A stretch of DNA of 64,000 nucleotides from an uncultured Bacilli bacterium (GCA_934096945.1 CAKOND010000007.1:1-64000); one strand, 5' to 3'. Counted from the stretch's first letter, positions 53,274 through 62,220 are shown. The notes: generated by a model not told the origin, from the sequence alone. Program-made: numbers and translations.

Positions 53274-54743
53274 ATGAATGAATTAACAGAACAAGAAATA
53301 GTAAGAAGAGAAAAATTAAATGAAATAGCTAAAGTATGTAATCCATATCCTGAAAATTATGTTAGGACTAATACATTAAAAGAAGTTTCAAAACTTGAAG
53401 ATGGAACAGAAAATGTTAAAATAGCAGGACGTATAGTTTTTATGCGTAAAATGGGTAAATTAAGCTTTGCTAGAATTCGCGATCTTGAAGGAAGTATGCA
53501 ACTTGAATTTAAAATTGATACAGTTGGAGAAGAAAAATATACGTTCTTTAAAAAACTAATTGATATTGGTGATTTTATAGGAGCAGAAGGTGAAATTTTT
53601 ACTACTCAAACTGGAGAAAAAACTTTGAGAGTTCATAATTTTGAATTTTTGGGTAAAGCTCTAAGACCACTTCCAGAAAAATTCCATGGATTAACAGACA
53701 TAGATCAAAAATATCGTCAAAGATATGTTGATTTAATAATGAATGAAGATTCAAGAAAAATATTTTTAGGAAGAAGTAAGCTTTATGCGTTTTTGCATAA
53801 ATATTTAGGTGAAAATGGATTCTTAGAAGTAGAAACTCCAATAGTTCAAACAGCAGTAGGAGGTGCTAGTGCAAAACCATTTTTTACACATCATAATGCT
53901 CTAGACATAGATTGTAATTTAAGAATAGCACCAGAACTTTATCTAAAAGAATGTATCGTAGCTGGATTTGACAGAGTTTATGAACTTGCAAAATGTTTTA
54001 GAAATGAAGGAATGGATACACAACATTTGCAAGAATTTACACAAGTTGAATGGTATGTAGCATACTGGAAATATGAAGATAACATAAAATTCTTTACAAA
54101 CTTTATTAAAAACTTATTAAATGAACTTGTTGGAACTCAAATTATATCCTACCAAGGGAAACAACTAGATTTTAGTAAAGAAAATTGGGATAGAATAGAT
54201 TATTGTCAAGAACTTGAAAAAGTATTAGGATTTAATGCTCTAGAAATTGAAGATCCACAAGAACTAAAGAAAAAAATTGTTGAAGCTAATCTTTTTACAT
54301 ATAGTGATTTAGAAGAATACAAGTCTTTAAGTCAAATAATTGACTTTGTATATAAGAAGAAAATTAGAGAAAATATAGTACAACCAACAATTATTTATAA
54401 TTATCCAGCAGTATTAAAACCACTTGCTAGAAGATCAGATAATGATCCAAAACGAGTTGATGTTTTCCAAATTGTCGTATGTGGAACAGAATTATGTAAT
54501 GCATATTCAGAACTTGTTAATCCACTTGAACAAAGAGCATCTTTTGAAGAACAATTAAAAGCAAAAGCTCAAGGTGATGACGAAACAATGGACATGGATG
54601 AGGATTATTTATCATCTATGGAACAAGGAATGCCACCAATTTCCGGTTTAGGATTTGGAGTAGATAGAATTTTAATGTTAATATATGATGCTCCGTCTAT
54701 AAGAGATGTTGTATTATTCCCAACAATGAAACCAAGAGATTAA
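53274..54743 (+). CDS. lysS: Lysyl-tRNA synthetase, class II
   Basis: 489 aa. OB-fold anticodon-binding domain (VKIAGRIVFMRKMGKLSFAR), then the class II core with motif 2 (FRNEGMDTQHLQEFTQVEWY) and motif 3 (GLGFGVDRILML). The start at 53274 has AGGTGAAG; a frame from 53223 precedes the promoter. Complete. Confidence 0.97.
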   Translation: MNELTEQEIVRREKLNEIAKVCNPYPENYVRTNTLKEVSKLEDGTENVKIAGRIVFMRKMGKLSFARIRDLEGSMQLEFKIDTVGEEKYTFFKKLIDIGDFIGAEGEIFTTQTGEKTLRVHNFEFLGKALRPLPEKFHGLTDIDQKYRQRYVDLIMNEDSRKIFLGRSKLYAFLHKYLGENGFLEVETPIVQTAVGGASAKPFFTHHNALDIDCNLRIAPELYLKECIVAGFDRVYELAKCFRNEGMDTQHLQEFTQVEWYVAYWKYEDNIKFFTNFIKNLLNELVGTQIISYQGKQLDFSKENWDRIDYCQELEKVLGFNALEIEDPQELKKKIVEANLFTYSDLEEYKSLSQIIDFVYKKKIRENIVQPTIIYNYPAVLKPLARRSDNDPKRVDVFQIVVCGTELCNAYSELVNPLEQRASFEEQLKAKAQGDDETMDMDEDYLSSMEQGMPPISGLGFGVDRILMLIYDAPSIRDVVLFPTMKPRD

Positions 54744-54775
54744 AGTTTGACTTTAGTCTCTTTTTCTGATAGAAT
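54735..54775 (+). promoter_or_regulatory. lysS terminator overlapping the next promoter
   Basis: Hairpin AGAGATTAAAG/CTTTAGTCTCT with a T tail (54735-54766) covers the lysS stop. Embedded in it is TTGACT (54747-54752), and 17 bp on lies TAGAAT (54770-54775), a good promoter for the gene at 54801. Terminator and promoter share bases. Confidence 0.7.
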
Positions 54776-54800
54776 AAAAATCACTTCCAGGGGGGAAATT

Positions 54801-55805
54801 ATGTTTGATGAAGAAATTAAAAAAGCAATAAATGGTCTAGAAGATGAAGTAGAAGTAATTTTTGATGCTTACGATTATTTATATGAATTAGAAACTACGG
54901 GCAAAAAGAATAGTCCAGAATACGAATATACAAAAAAATGCATAAAATCATGTATAGATTTAGAAGATGAATATTTAAACATATTATTAACATCAAATTA
55001 TGTTGAAGAAATTGTTGAATATTTTAGCAAAAAATACAATTTACCAATATGTTTTCAAATGAATCCAACCGTAGATGAAAAGAAAATGCCTGCTATTCGT
55101 ATAATGAATAAAATATATACAAGTTTATATAAAATGTTACCTAATGACGTATATGAAGGATATCCTTTTGATAATTCACTATTTAGATTAAATATTAATC
55201 TAGATTTAATAAGATTAACCCTTAGTATTTTATATAGAGCACAAAATGAGAAAATAACAAAGGAAATAATAAAAATCAAATATAATTTAACATTTACAAT
55301 AACTGAATTAGAAAATGAATTATTTAGTAAAAATTACAGCATTGCAAAAAATCCATACTTAACGAGAGAAGTATTATTATACAATGAAGCATTAAAAGAA
55401 AAAGGTAGATTTATAACTAACAGTACCATAATTAATATTTTACATTGTTATATAATAAGTATATTCTCATATGAAAAAACATTTGAAAATGATCCACAAA
55501 AATATGCTGACTTTTTATTTAACTTAGCAAGTATAAGAAGCTGTTTAGTAATGCTTGATATAGAAAGTGCCAATTTAATAATTAATAAAATAAATGAGTT
55601 TTTAAATGGAGAAGGGGATTACTCTTTAAAAACATATGCTAATTTTAATGAAGACAATTTTATATTATTACTAGATGATTTAACAGAAGTTTTAGAAAAT
55701 ACAAAAAATGTCAAAGATAAAATTTTAGTATTAAGAAAAGCATTAGGAAAGGTAAGTAAAGATAGAAGTATTCCAATTAATGTTACTTTAGAAAGAAGGT
55801 ATTAA
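54801..55805 (+). CDS. Unknown helical protein, member 1 of a tandem pair
   Basis: 334 aa, helical, without signal or membrane segment. It begins MFDEEIKKAINGLEDEVEVI. The start follows CAGGGGGGA. The next gene starts 2 nt after its stop. The two proteins share layout (helical N-terminus, central short beta region ICFQMNPTVDEKKM / IGIVFNISRKNKDKV, then ...NINLDLIRLTLSILYRAQNE / FYNDIIKLALTLFKFNKHG). They look like diverged paralogues. No known family. Confidence 0.65.
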   Translation: MFDEEIKKAINGLEDEVEVIFDAYDYLYELETTGKKNSPEYEYTKKCIKSCIDLEDEYLNILLTSNYVEEIVEYFSKKYNLPICFQMNPTVDEKKMPAIRIMNKIYTSLYKMLPNDVYEGYPFDNSLFRLNINLDLIRLTLSILYRAQNEKITKEIIKIKYNLTFTITELENELFSKNYSIAKNPYLTREVLLYNEALKEKGRFITNSTIINILHCYIISIFSYEKTFENDPQKYADFLFNLASIRSCLVMLDIESANLIINKINEFLNGEGDYSLKTYANFNEDNFILLLDDLTEVLENTKNVKDKILVLRKALGKVSKDRSIPINVTLERRY

Positions 55806-55806
55806 T

Positions 55807-56715
55807 ATGTTAAAAAATAGTAGTTTGGAAGATATCAAAGCATTAGAAAATATTACAAATAGCATTGTCATAAGTTACCAAAAAATATATGCTTTAGAAC
55901 TTGAAAACTTAAAAGATAGTGAAGAATTTAAAAAAGCATTAGAAGATTTAAAAAGTAGCATTTTTATAGAAAAAAGCATTTTATCAAGAATAGCATCTTC
56001 ATCAGAATTTGAAAGTATCGTAAAGTACGTGGAAAAAAGATATGATGGCAATATAGGTATAGTATTTAATATATCTCGAAAAAATAAAGATAAAGTTAAG
56101 GCCAGAATATTAAATAATTTAAATAGTGCAAAAATTAATAGAGATTGCAAGTTATCAAAAGATGAATTTCCAAGTAGCTTATATGTAGTAAATTTTTATA
56201 ATGATATAATAAAGTTAGCATTAACACTATTTAAATTTAATAAACATGGTATAAATGTTGCAGATATTAGTGAAATGAAATATATTATTTCCGTAACTAA
56301 TCCCAAACTTGAAGAAGAACTAGTAGAAAGTAATTTTTCCATTAGTGCTAGTCCATTTCTTGCAAGTGGTCTATTAATAATAAATGAAAGTGAAAAAAAT
56401 GTAGCAAATTTAATTAAAGAAATTGAAAGCACTAGTCTATATAATGCCTATATAACAGATATACTAAGAACAGATGTTAACATATTAAATGATCCCGTTT
56501 CATTTAAAAAAATAATTTTTAATAGTTGTATCTTAAGAAGTACTTTTGTTTTATCAAATAGTCTTTATGATTCTGCCAGAGCCAAAAGTGATTATGTAAT
56601 TGAAAATTTAAAGAAATATCCTTCTGCTAAAATAGCTTTAGAGTTATATCTAGAAATAGTAAGTAGCTATGAAAATGATAAAAAAGTACCACAGTATTTA
56701 AGTTTTATGCGATAA
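55807..56715 (+). CDS. Unknown helical protein, member 2 of a tandem pair
   Basis: 302 aa. Same overall design as the preceding gene: SFSISASPFLASGLLIIN-like segment (NFSISASPFLASGLLIINES) corresponds to YSIAKNPYLTREVLLYNEA in its neighbour. Translation is probably coupled (2-nt gap, AGAAGG site inside the upstream gene). Cytoplasmic. Function unknown. Confidence 0.65.
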   Translation: MLKNSSLEDIKALENITNSIVISYQKIYALELENLKDSEEFKKALEDLKSSIFIEKSILSRIASSSEFESIVKYVEKRYDGNIGIVFNISRKNKDKVKARILNNLNSAKINRDCKLSKDEFPSSLYVVNFYNDIIKLALTLFKFNKHGINVADISEMKYIISVTNPKLEEELVESNFSISASPFLASGLLIINESEKNVANLIKEIESTSLYNAYITDILRTDVNILNDPVSFKKIIFNSCILRSTFVLSNSLYDSARAKSDYVIENLKKYPSAKIALELYLEIVSSYENDKKVPQYLSFMR

Positions 56716-56721
56716 ATATAT

Positions 56722-56749
56722 GAAAAAAGTATGAAAATACTTTTTTTTC
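56722..56749 (+). terminator. Terminator after the tandem unknown genes
   Basis: AAAAAAGTAT-GAAA-ATACTTTTTT. Confidence 0.75.
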
Positions 56750-56788
56750 TTTTGTTTGGGTGTTATAATTTTATTAAGGAGGTAGAGA

Positions 56789-58393
56789 ATGAAAAAAATA
56801 TTTGAAAAACAAGGCGTATTAAGATGTATAGGTGCTTTTCTAGACATAGTTGCATTTATATTATTTATAGTTGCAGCTTTTGTAGAAGGAACAAATCCTG
56901 ATATGATTTTAAAAATTACAGGAATGGTTCTATTTACAGTTGGAAGCATGATGATAGCCCTAAAGAGTGAAAAACATACACTAACAAAAAGTATTTTAGT
57001 TTTTGTAATAGCTGGTATAATAGCTTCATGGCTATTTACAAGTGGTATGTTCCAAGGTTCTGACTTTGTTGATAAGAATTTTACTCGTATAGGTCTAGTA
57101 GATATTGGCTTTATGCTATATTATTCAGTATATTTCATGATGGATAAAATTCCTTTACTACTTGTTTTAGGTGGTTTTTATGGTGTTTTATCAAAAATTA
57201 GTGGATATCAAAAACTAACTGATAGTTTAGCTGAAAAATTTAGCAAACACCCAATCGTTACAAGTGTTGTAATAAGTGTATTACTATTTGTACTTACATC
57301 ATTATTCTCACAAACACTTATAGTTTTATTATTCATTCCATTCTTTGTTACTATTTTATCAAAAATGGGTATGGACAAGCTAACAGTGTTTGCCGTAACA
57401 TTTGGTAGTGCTTTAGTCGGTATTTTAGGCTGTACATTTGGTACAGATAGTTTAGCGGCCTTTAACAAGTATGTAGGAAAAGATGTTAAACTTGGTATTA
57501 ATTATCGTTATATGATTGCTGCAGTAGCTTTAGTATTATATAATTTCTTCATTGCTATGCGTATTCGCAAAATTGATAAAGAAATGAAAAAGAATGCTAA
57601 ATCAGCTAGCAAAGAAAGCGATATGTTTGAAGTTGAAAAAGTATCTAGCAAAGGTAAAACAAAAATGCTACCAGCTATAATTGTTTTAGCAATTTCTGTA
57701 ATAATAACAATACTAGGTTATATTAACTGGAACACTATTTTTGGAATCGAAATTTTTGATAAATTCCACGAATGGTTAACAGGTCTTGAAGCTGGTGCAG
57801 ATTTTACTATTATTCAATACATTCTAGGTGCAAATGTTCAAGCATTAGGTAGCATTCAATATGTATTTAATATTCTAATTCTTTTACTTTTAGTAAGTGG
57901 CTTACTAGCATTCCTATATAAAATGAGCTTCGATGAATATGTTGAAAGTTTTTATGAAGGAACTAAGAAAGTATATAAACCAATATTATTCTTGTTATTT
58001 GCAAATATGATTTTTGCAGCAAGTTATATATCAGGTTCACCACTTAATTCTGTATTTAATTGGATCTTAAATCTTGTTGAAGGATTTAACCCATATTTAA
58101 CTTCAATTGTAGCATTTATAACTTCATTATTCCATAATGATTTTGGATATGTTGCTTATACAATCGGAAGCTTCTTAACATCAGTTTATGCTGATAATAT
58201 AGAAATTGTACATACAATATTTACATCAATGTACGGTATTGTTCAAATATTCCTTCCAACAAGTGCTATTTTAGTAATAGGTCTTTCAATGATGAAAGTA
58301 AATTACAAAGATTGGTTCAAATATATTTGGTTATTTGTTGTTGGCATGGTAATAATATTACTAGTATTATTTACAGTAGTAACTTATATCTAA
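56789..58393 (+). CDS. Polytopic membrane transporter, YfcC/ArcD-like
   Basis: 534 aa with about 12 membrane segments. GGFYGVLSKISGYQKLTDSL and SLFSQTLIVLLFIPFFVTIL followed by FGSALVGILGCTFGTDS resemble the YfcC/AbgT-type anaerobic carrier superfamily, but the exact family and substrate are uncertain. It could be an antiporter for amino acids or dicarboxylates. Strong AAGGAGG site, own extended -10 (TGTTATAAT) and own terminator. Confidence 0.65.
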   Translation: MKKIFEKQGVLRCIGAFLDIVAFILFIVAAFVEGTNPDMILKITGMVLFTVGSMMIALKSEKHTLTKSILVFVIAGIIASWLFTSGMFQGSDFVDKNFTRIGLVDIGFMLYYSVYFMMDKIPLLLVLGGFYGVLSKISGYQKLTDSLAEKFSKHPIVTSVVISVLLFVLTSLFSQTLIVLLFIPFFVTILSKMGMDKLTVFAVTFGSALVGILGCTFGTDSLAAFNKYVGKDVKLGINYRYMIAAVALVLYNFFIAMRIRKIDKEMKKNAKSASKESDMFEVEKVSSKGKTKMLPAIIVLAISVIITILGYINWNTIFGIEIFDKFHEWLTGLEAGADFTIIQYILGANVQALGSIQYVFNILILLLLVSGLLAFLYKMSFDEYVESFYEGTKKVYKPILFLLFANMIFAASYISGSPLNSVFNWILNLVEGFNPYLTSIVAFITSLFHNDFGYVAYTIGSFLTSVYADNIEIVHTIFTSMYGIVQIFLPTSAILVIGLSMMKVNYKDWFKYIWLFVVGMVIILLVLFTVVTYI

Positions 58394-58419
58394 GAGTTCA
58401 AAAAAATGAACTCTTTTTC
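58393..58419 (+). terminator. Terminator after the transporter
   Basis: AGAGTTCA/TGAACTCT stem with T-run. Confidence 0.8.
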
Positions 58420-58542
58420 TTTGCTATCTAAAAAATTATTATCATGTTAGTAAGAAAAAATTTAGAGATTAACTAAGTCACAAATTTAAAATTTAAAAAT
58501 TTTATAGTTTTTTTTCTCTCAAAAATGTAGTATACTAAACTT

Positions 58543-59214
58543 ATGGAAGATATTAGAAAAATTAGAACAATTATAACCAGAATAAATACGAAATGCGACA
58601 AAGAAAGCATTAGTCTAAGTGATGCCTTAAATAAACTAGGAATTACTATTTTAAATTACCTTGAAATAATAGGTATGGATGTAAAAATTTTAAATGAAAA
58701 TACTTTAAAGGAAATTGAAAACTTATTTTCACTTAAGGATACAAAAGTAATAGCTTCACCAAATATGAAAGATATAGATACGGATGAAATAGAGATTTTT
58801 TCTAAAAGCTATCCTTGTAGCATTCATTACCAAAAAAATAAAATAACTTTAAATGGTTATAATAAAAAAGAAAACGAAGAAAATATATATGAAGATAGCA
58901 TTGTAATTATTAGTAAAAAAGACGAAGAAATATCGTTTAATTTATCCACCATTACAGATAAAAGTGTACTAAAAAATAGAATACTAACAGAAAAATATTT
59001 ACTTAAACACATGAGACTTATTGTAACTTACAAACAAAATAAACAAAAATCAAGTTATGAGTTTATCATAAACAATGATATGTTAAAAAGCGACTTAAAT
59101 TATCTCTTAAGGCTTTTAATGAATTTTAAGTTTGTAGAAAGCTATGCCATTTTAAAAAAATATCCAGCAAGTATTAAAATAATTAGTGATGATGAAGAAA
59201 CTTGTATAAAATAA
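58543..59214 (+). CDS. Unknown protein, possibly translated from a leaderless mRNA
   Basis: 223 aa, soluble, mixed alpha/beta (MEDIRKIRTIITRINTKCDK...). No family recognised. The -10-like TATACT (58531-58536) ends 6 nt before the ATG, and no ribosome site is present, so transcription would start at or next to the start codon. A weak -35 is all that is seen. It lies 47 nt before clpC. Confidence 0.6.
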   Translation: MEDIRKIRTIITRINTKCDKESISLSDALNKLGITILNYLEIIGMDVKILNENTLKEIENLFSLKDTKVIASPNMKDIDTDEIEIFSKSYPCSIHYQKNKITLNGYNKKENEENIYEDSIVIISKKDEEISFNLSTITDKSVLKNRILTEKYLLKHMRLIVTYKQNKQKSSYEFIINNDMLKSDLNYLLRLLMNFKFVESYAILKKYPASIKIISDDEETCIK

Positions 59215-59261
59215 TAAAAAAATTCCCACAACATACATAGAATTATAAAAGGGAGGATTCT

Positions 59262-61352
59262 ATGTACAATAATTATTGTCTAGAAGTAAAAAAAATATTT
59301 AAAGATGCAGAAAAAACAGCAATTGATTTAAATCATCCATATATTGGAACCGAACACTTACTATTAAGTCTGATTAAAAACAATGATAAAATTAAAAAAA
59401 CTTTATTAAAATATGATTTAACATATGATAATTTTTTAGATGAACTTCTTTTAGTAGTAGGCACTAGTGAAAGCAAAAAATGTACTGGTATTTATACCCC
59501 TTTATTAAAAAGAGTAATTAAAACTGCAGATGAAATATCTAAAAATAAAGTAATAGAGCCAGTTCATCTATTAGAAGCTATACTTGAAGAAGGTGAAGGA
59601 ATAGCCATTCGCATAATAATAAGTATGGGAACAGACATAGATAAATTATATGATGAGATAAAAAAGAAAAATAAAAAAGAAAATAACAAGCTAGAATTAT
59701 ACAATATTGGTAAAAATATGCAAGAAATAGGAAGTGACGATATCTTAATAGGTAGAGAAAAAGAATTAAATTTAATAATAGAAACATTGCTTCGTAAAAA
59801 TAAGAATAATCCACTTTTAATCGGACCAGCCGGAGTAGGTAAAAGTGCTATAATTGAAGAACTAGCAAGAAGAATTAAAAATGGTAACGTTCCAAGCAAA
59901 TTAAAAGATAAAAAAATAGTATCACTTGAAATGTCTTCACTTGTTGCAGGTACTAAATATCGTGGTGAATTTGAAGAAAAGTTAAATAAAGTTATTAAAG
60001 AAATAGAAGAAAACCCCGAAATAATTTTATTTATTGACGAAATTCACACTATGGCCAATGCCGGGGGAGCAGAAGGAGCAATAAATGCAAGCGACATATT
60101 AAAACCATACTTAGCCCGTGGAAAAGTAAAAATAATCGGTGCAACGACCACAAATGAATATAACAAATTTATAGCTAAAGACAAAGCTTTATCAAGAAGA
60201 TTTGAAATTATTAAAATAAACGAACCAACTATAAAAGAAACAGAAAATATATTATCTAAAATAAGACCATCTTTTGAAAAACATTACAACATAAAAATAA
60301 CCAAAGAAAACATAAGAGATATTGTTTTATTAACTGATAAATATATATTAGATAGGTTTAATCCAGACAAATCAATTGATTTACTTGACAGTGTTTGTGC
60401 AATGAAAGAAGTTGAAAGCACTAAAGAAAAAGACATCTCTAAGTTAAAAGACAAACTACTTAATATTGTAAAGAAAAAAGAAAATATGGTAAAGAAAAAT
60501 AATTTTGAAGAAGCACTAAAATATCGTAGTATGGAAATAGATTTAACAAAAAAAATAGATAATGAAGAAAATACACCAAATAAAATAACACAAAAAGATA
60601 TAAAAGAAGTAATAGAAAGAAAAAGTAATATTTCATTTTTACAAGAAAATTATGAAGACCTAAAAAAATATTTATTTAAAAATATAATAGGGCAAAATGC
60701 AGCCATTGAAGAGATTATAAACACTTTGAGGCTAAAAGAAGAAGATTTGCCTGTCTCAATACTTCTCACGGGATCAACCGGAACAGGTAAAACAAAAACC
60801 GTTAAAGATATAGCAACGTATCTTGATATACCACTTATAAGACTTGATTTAAGTGAATATAATGAAAGTATATCAATAACAAGATTAATCGGAGCAAGTG
60901 CGGGTTATGTAGGTTATGATGATGAAAATATTTTTGAAAAAGTACGTATGAACCCACACTCTATAATTCTTTTAGATGAACTTGAAAAAGCCCATCAAAA
61001 TGTTATAAATTTATTTTTGCAAATATTAGATGAAGGGTATGTAACTAATTCTAAAGGAGAAAAAATAGATTTTAAAAATACAATTATATTTATGACAAGT
61101 AATGCTGAAGTAAATAACAAAATAGGATTTATGAAAGGCAAAAGTAATTATCAAAATAGCTTTAGCAAAGAATTTTTAAGTAGAATAAATACTACCATAA
61201 ATTATAATAATATTACTGAAGAAATGTTAAAAGAATATTTAGACAAAAAAAATATTAAAGATTATTCTTTAATTAAAGATTTTGATTATATAAACCAAGG
61301 CTTTCGAGGGCTAGATAAATATTTAAAAAAGCAAAAAAATAAAGTTAGATAA
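59262..61352 (+). CDS. clpC: ClpC-type AAA+ chaperone
   Basis: 696 aa Clp/Hsp100 unfoldase. N-terminal Clp repeats (LNHPYIGTEHLLLSLI; VIEPVHLLEAILEEGEG). AAA-1 with Walker A GPAGVGKSA (near 190) and Walker B ILFIDEIH. Linker with UVR-like NFEEALKYRSMEIDLTKK. AAA-2 with GSTGTGKTK (near 505) and IILLDELEKAHQNV. The end is about 100 residues shorter than Bacillus ClpC (about 810): the C-terminal D2-small region appears trimmed. No ctsR/mcsAB neighbours. Ribosome site GGGAGG. Confidence 0.9.
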   Translation: MYNNYCLEVKKIFKDAEKTAIDLNHPYIGTEHLLLSLIKNNDKIKKTLLKYDLTYDNFLDELLLVVGTSESKKCTGIYTPLLKRVIKTADEISKNKVIEPVHLLEAILEEGEGIAIRIIISMGTDIDKLYDEIKKKNKKENNKLELYNIGKNMQEIGSDDILIGREKELNLIIETLLRKNKNNPLLIGPAGVGKSAIIEELARRIKNGNVPSKLKDKKIVSLEMSSLVAGTKYRGEFEEKLNKVIKEIEENPEIILFIDEIHTMANAGGAEGAINASDILKPYLARGKVKIIGATTTNEYNKFIAKDKALSRRFEIIKINEPTIKETENILSKIRPSFEKHYNIKITKENIRDIVLLTDKYILDRFNPDKSIDLLDSVCAMKEVESTKEKDISKLKDKLLNIVKKKENMVKKNNFEEALKYRSMEIDLTKKIDNEENTPNKITQKDIKEVIERKSNISFLQENYEDLKKYLFKNIIGQNAAIEEIINTLRLKEEDLPVSILLTGSTGTGKTKTVKDIATYLDIPLIRLDLSEYNESISITRLIGASAGYVGYDDENIFEKVRMNPHSIILLDELEKAHQNVINLFLQILDEGYVTNSKGEKIDFKNTIIFMTSNAEVNNKIGFMKGKSNYQNSFSKEFLSRINTTINYNNITEEMLKEYLDKKNIKDYSLIKDFDYINQGFRGLDKYLKKQKNKVR

Positions 61353-61380
61353 ATAGGGAATAAAATCTCTATTTTTATTT
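61351..61380 (+). terminator. Terminator after clpC
   Basis: Imperfect stem AAATAG-n-GA/TC-n-CTATTT followed by a T-rich tract. Confidence 0.55.
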
Positions 61381-61406
61381 TGCTTTATTTTAAGGGACAT
61401 AAGTAA

Positions 61407-61435
61407 TTTACAATCAATGGACTAGCTCATAAGAT
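61407..61435 (+). promoter_or_regulatory. Promoter of the holin-like gene
   Basis: TTTACA (61407-61412), 17 bp, TAAGAT (61430-61435). Confidence 0.55.
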
Positions 61436-61468
61436 ATAGTATAAGATAACTTTAAAGGAGGTGATATC

Positions 61469-61738
61469 TTGACTATATCATTATCAGTAGTAATTATGCT
61501 TGTAGCATATATATTCGGAGCCATAACTAAAATGTTTACTCAGAAATTACCTAATAATTTTATACCTATTCAAAATGTTGTAATAGGAATAATTAGTGGG
61601 ATAATTTGTTTCTTTTTAAAACTTGATGACAACTTACTTAATTCAATTTTAGTAGGACTTATGTCTACGATGAGTGCAGGTGGAATAGCAGATCTCATAG
61701 AAGTGAAAAAAACACAAGATAATGAAACTAAAGGATAA
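61469..61738 (+). CDS. Holin-like small membrane protein
   Basis: 89 aa starting at TTG, with a perfect Shine-Dalgarno AAAGGAGGTGAT 3 nt upstream. Three hydrophobic segments (VVIMLVAYIFGAI, NVVIGIISGIICFF, SILVGLMSTMSAGGIADLI) and a charged tail match the phage_holin_5_2-type family. Outside a prophage such proteins may serve in autolysis or export. No lysin gene is adjacent. It lies just upstream of the second peptide/antisense-RNA locus. Confidence 0.65.
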   Translation: MTISLSVVIMLVAYIFGAITKMFTQKLPNNFIPIQNVVIGIISGIICFFLKLDDNLLNSILVGLMSTMSAGGIADLIEVKKTQDNETKG

Positions 61739-61799
61739 ATATTTTTTCTATAAGCAAATGACAATTGTTTAACCAATGTTTTTAATATCAATTTGTGGC

Positions 61800-61828
61800 T
61801 TGAAATTGTTATAATTTTATGGTAATAT
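61800..61828 (+). promoter_or_regulatory. Promoter of antisense RNA 2A
   Basis: TTGAAA (61800-61805), 17 bp, TAATAT (61823-61828). The end of the spacer (TTATGG) resembles that of the antisense RNA 1 promoter (ATATGG). Confidence 0.5.
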
Positions 61829-61834
61829 AAGTAT

Positions 61835-61954
61835 ATATGAAAGAAAAATTCATATAATAAAAAAAGAAACATTTGATTTTCAAACGTCAGTGCTTACTTT
61901 TTATTAAGGTTGATGTTTACTTGAACATTAATAATGACAAGTAAACATTTTTTT
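61835..61954 (+). ncRNA. Putative antisense antitoxin RNA 2A
   Basis: About 120 nt. It begins with a TATGAA...TTCATA hairpin (about 61836-61855), contains GAAACATTTGATTTTCAAAC and the GTCAGTGCTTAC block (61866-61897), and ends at ATGTTTACTTG/CAAGTAAACAT (61913-61948) followed by T7, a strong terminator. The terminator lies inside the convergent peptide gene. Sequence aligns with antisense RNA 1 (shared CATATAATAAAA and GAAACATT) and with copy 2B. Confidence 0.6.
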
Positions 61955-62004
61955 AATGATGCTAAAAGCTTCATTAAAAATTTCTTAAACCGTTTTAACA
62001 GCAT
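61894..62004 (-). CDS. Small cationic amphipathic peptide, candidate type I toxin 2
   Basis: A 36-codon ORF on the minus strand: MLLKRFKKFLMKLLASLKKC, then LLVIINVQVNINLNKK. The ribosome site GGGAGGG ends about 6 nt before the ATG. The N-terminal half is strongly amphipathic and basic, the middle hydrophobic. It has the same length (111 nt with stop) as the peptide at 2637-2747 and the same arrangement: convergent RNA terminator inside the 3' half, and 5' leader complementary to its own 3' end. An in-frame ATG 6 nt upstream is too close to the ribosome site. Function is inferred from architecture. Confidence 0.6.
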   Translation of the reverse strand: MLLKRFKKFLMKLLASLKKCLLVIINVQVNINLNKK

Positions 62005-62067
62005 AAGCATCCCTCCCTTCATAATCGCCAAAACCCCATATATAGGATAATATTAATTAATCCGGAA

Positions 62068-62128
62068 GTAAGCACCGACAATCAAATGTTTCAATATTTA
62101 TTATAACAAAAGTGTGGCTATAAGTAAA
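62068..62128 (-). promoter_or_regulatory. Promoter and fold-back leader of peptide gene 2
   Basis: Minus strand -35 TTTACT (62123-62128), 17 bp, perfect -10 TATAAT (62100-62105), start near 62093. The first transcribed bases are GAAACATTTGATT and GTCGGTGCTTAC (62068-62092), complementary to the mRNA's 3' region at 61866-61897. A minus-strand hairpin and T-run near 61858-61885 would end the mRNA. Confidence 0.55.
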
Positions 62129-62185
62129 GAAAAATATTACTGATTTTAAAGAAAAAAACTTAAATAAAATGTTGTTTTTTTTATC

Positions 62186-62213
62186 TTGATATTGGGTTAA
62201 CTTGTGATAGAAT
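62186..62213 (+). promoter_or_regulatory. Promoter of antisense RNA 2B
   Basis: TTGATA (62186-62191), 16 bp, TAGAAT (62208-62213). Confidence 0.5.
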
Positions 62214-62220
62214 AAACTTG

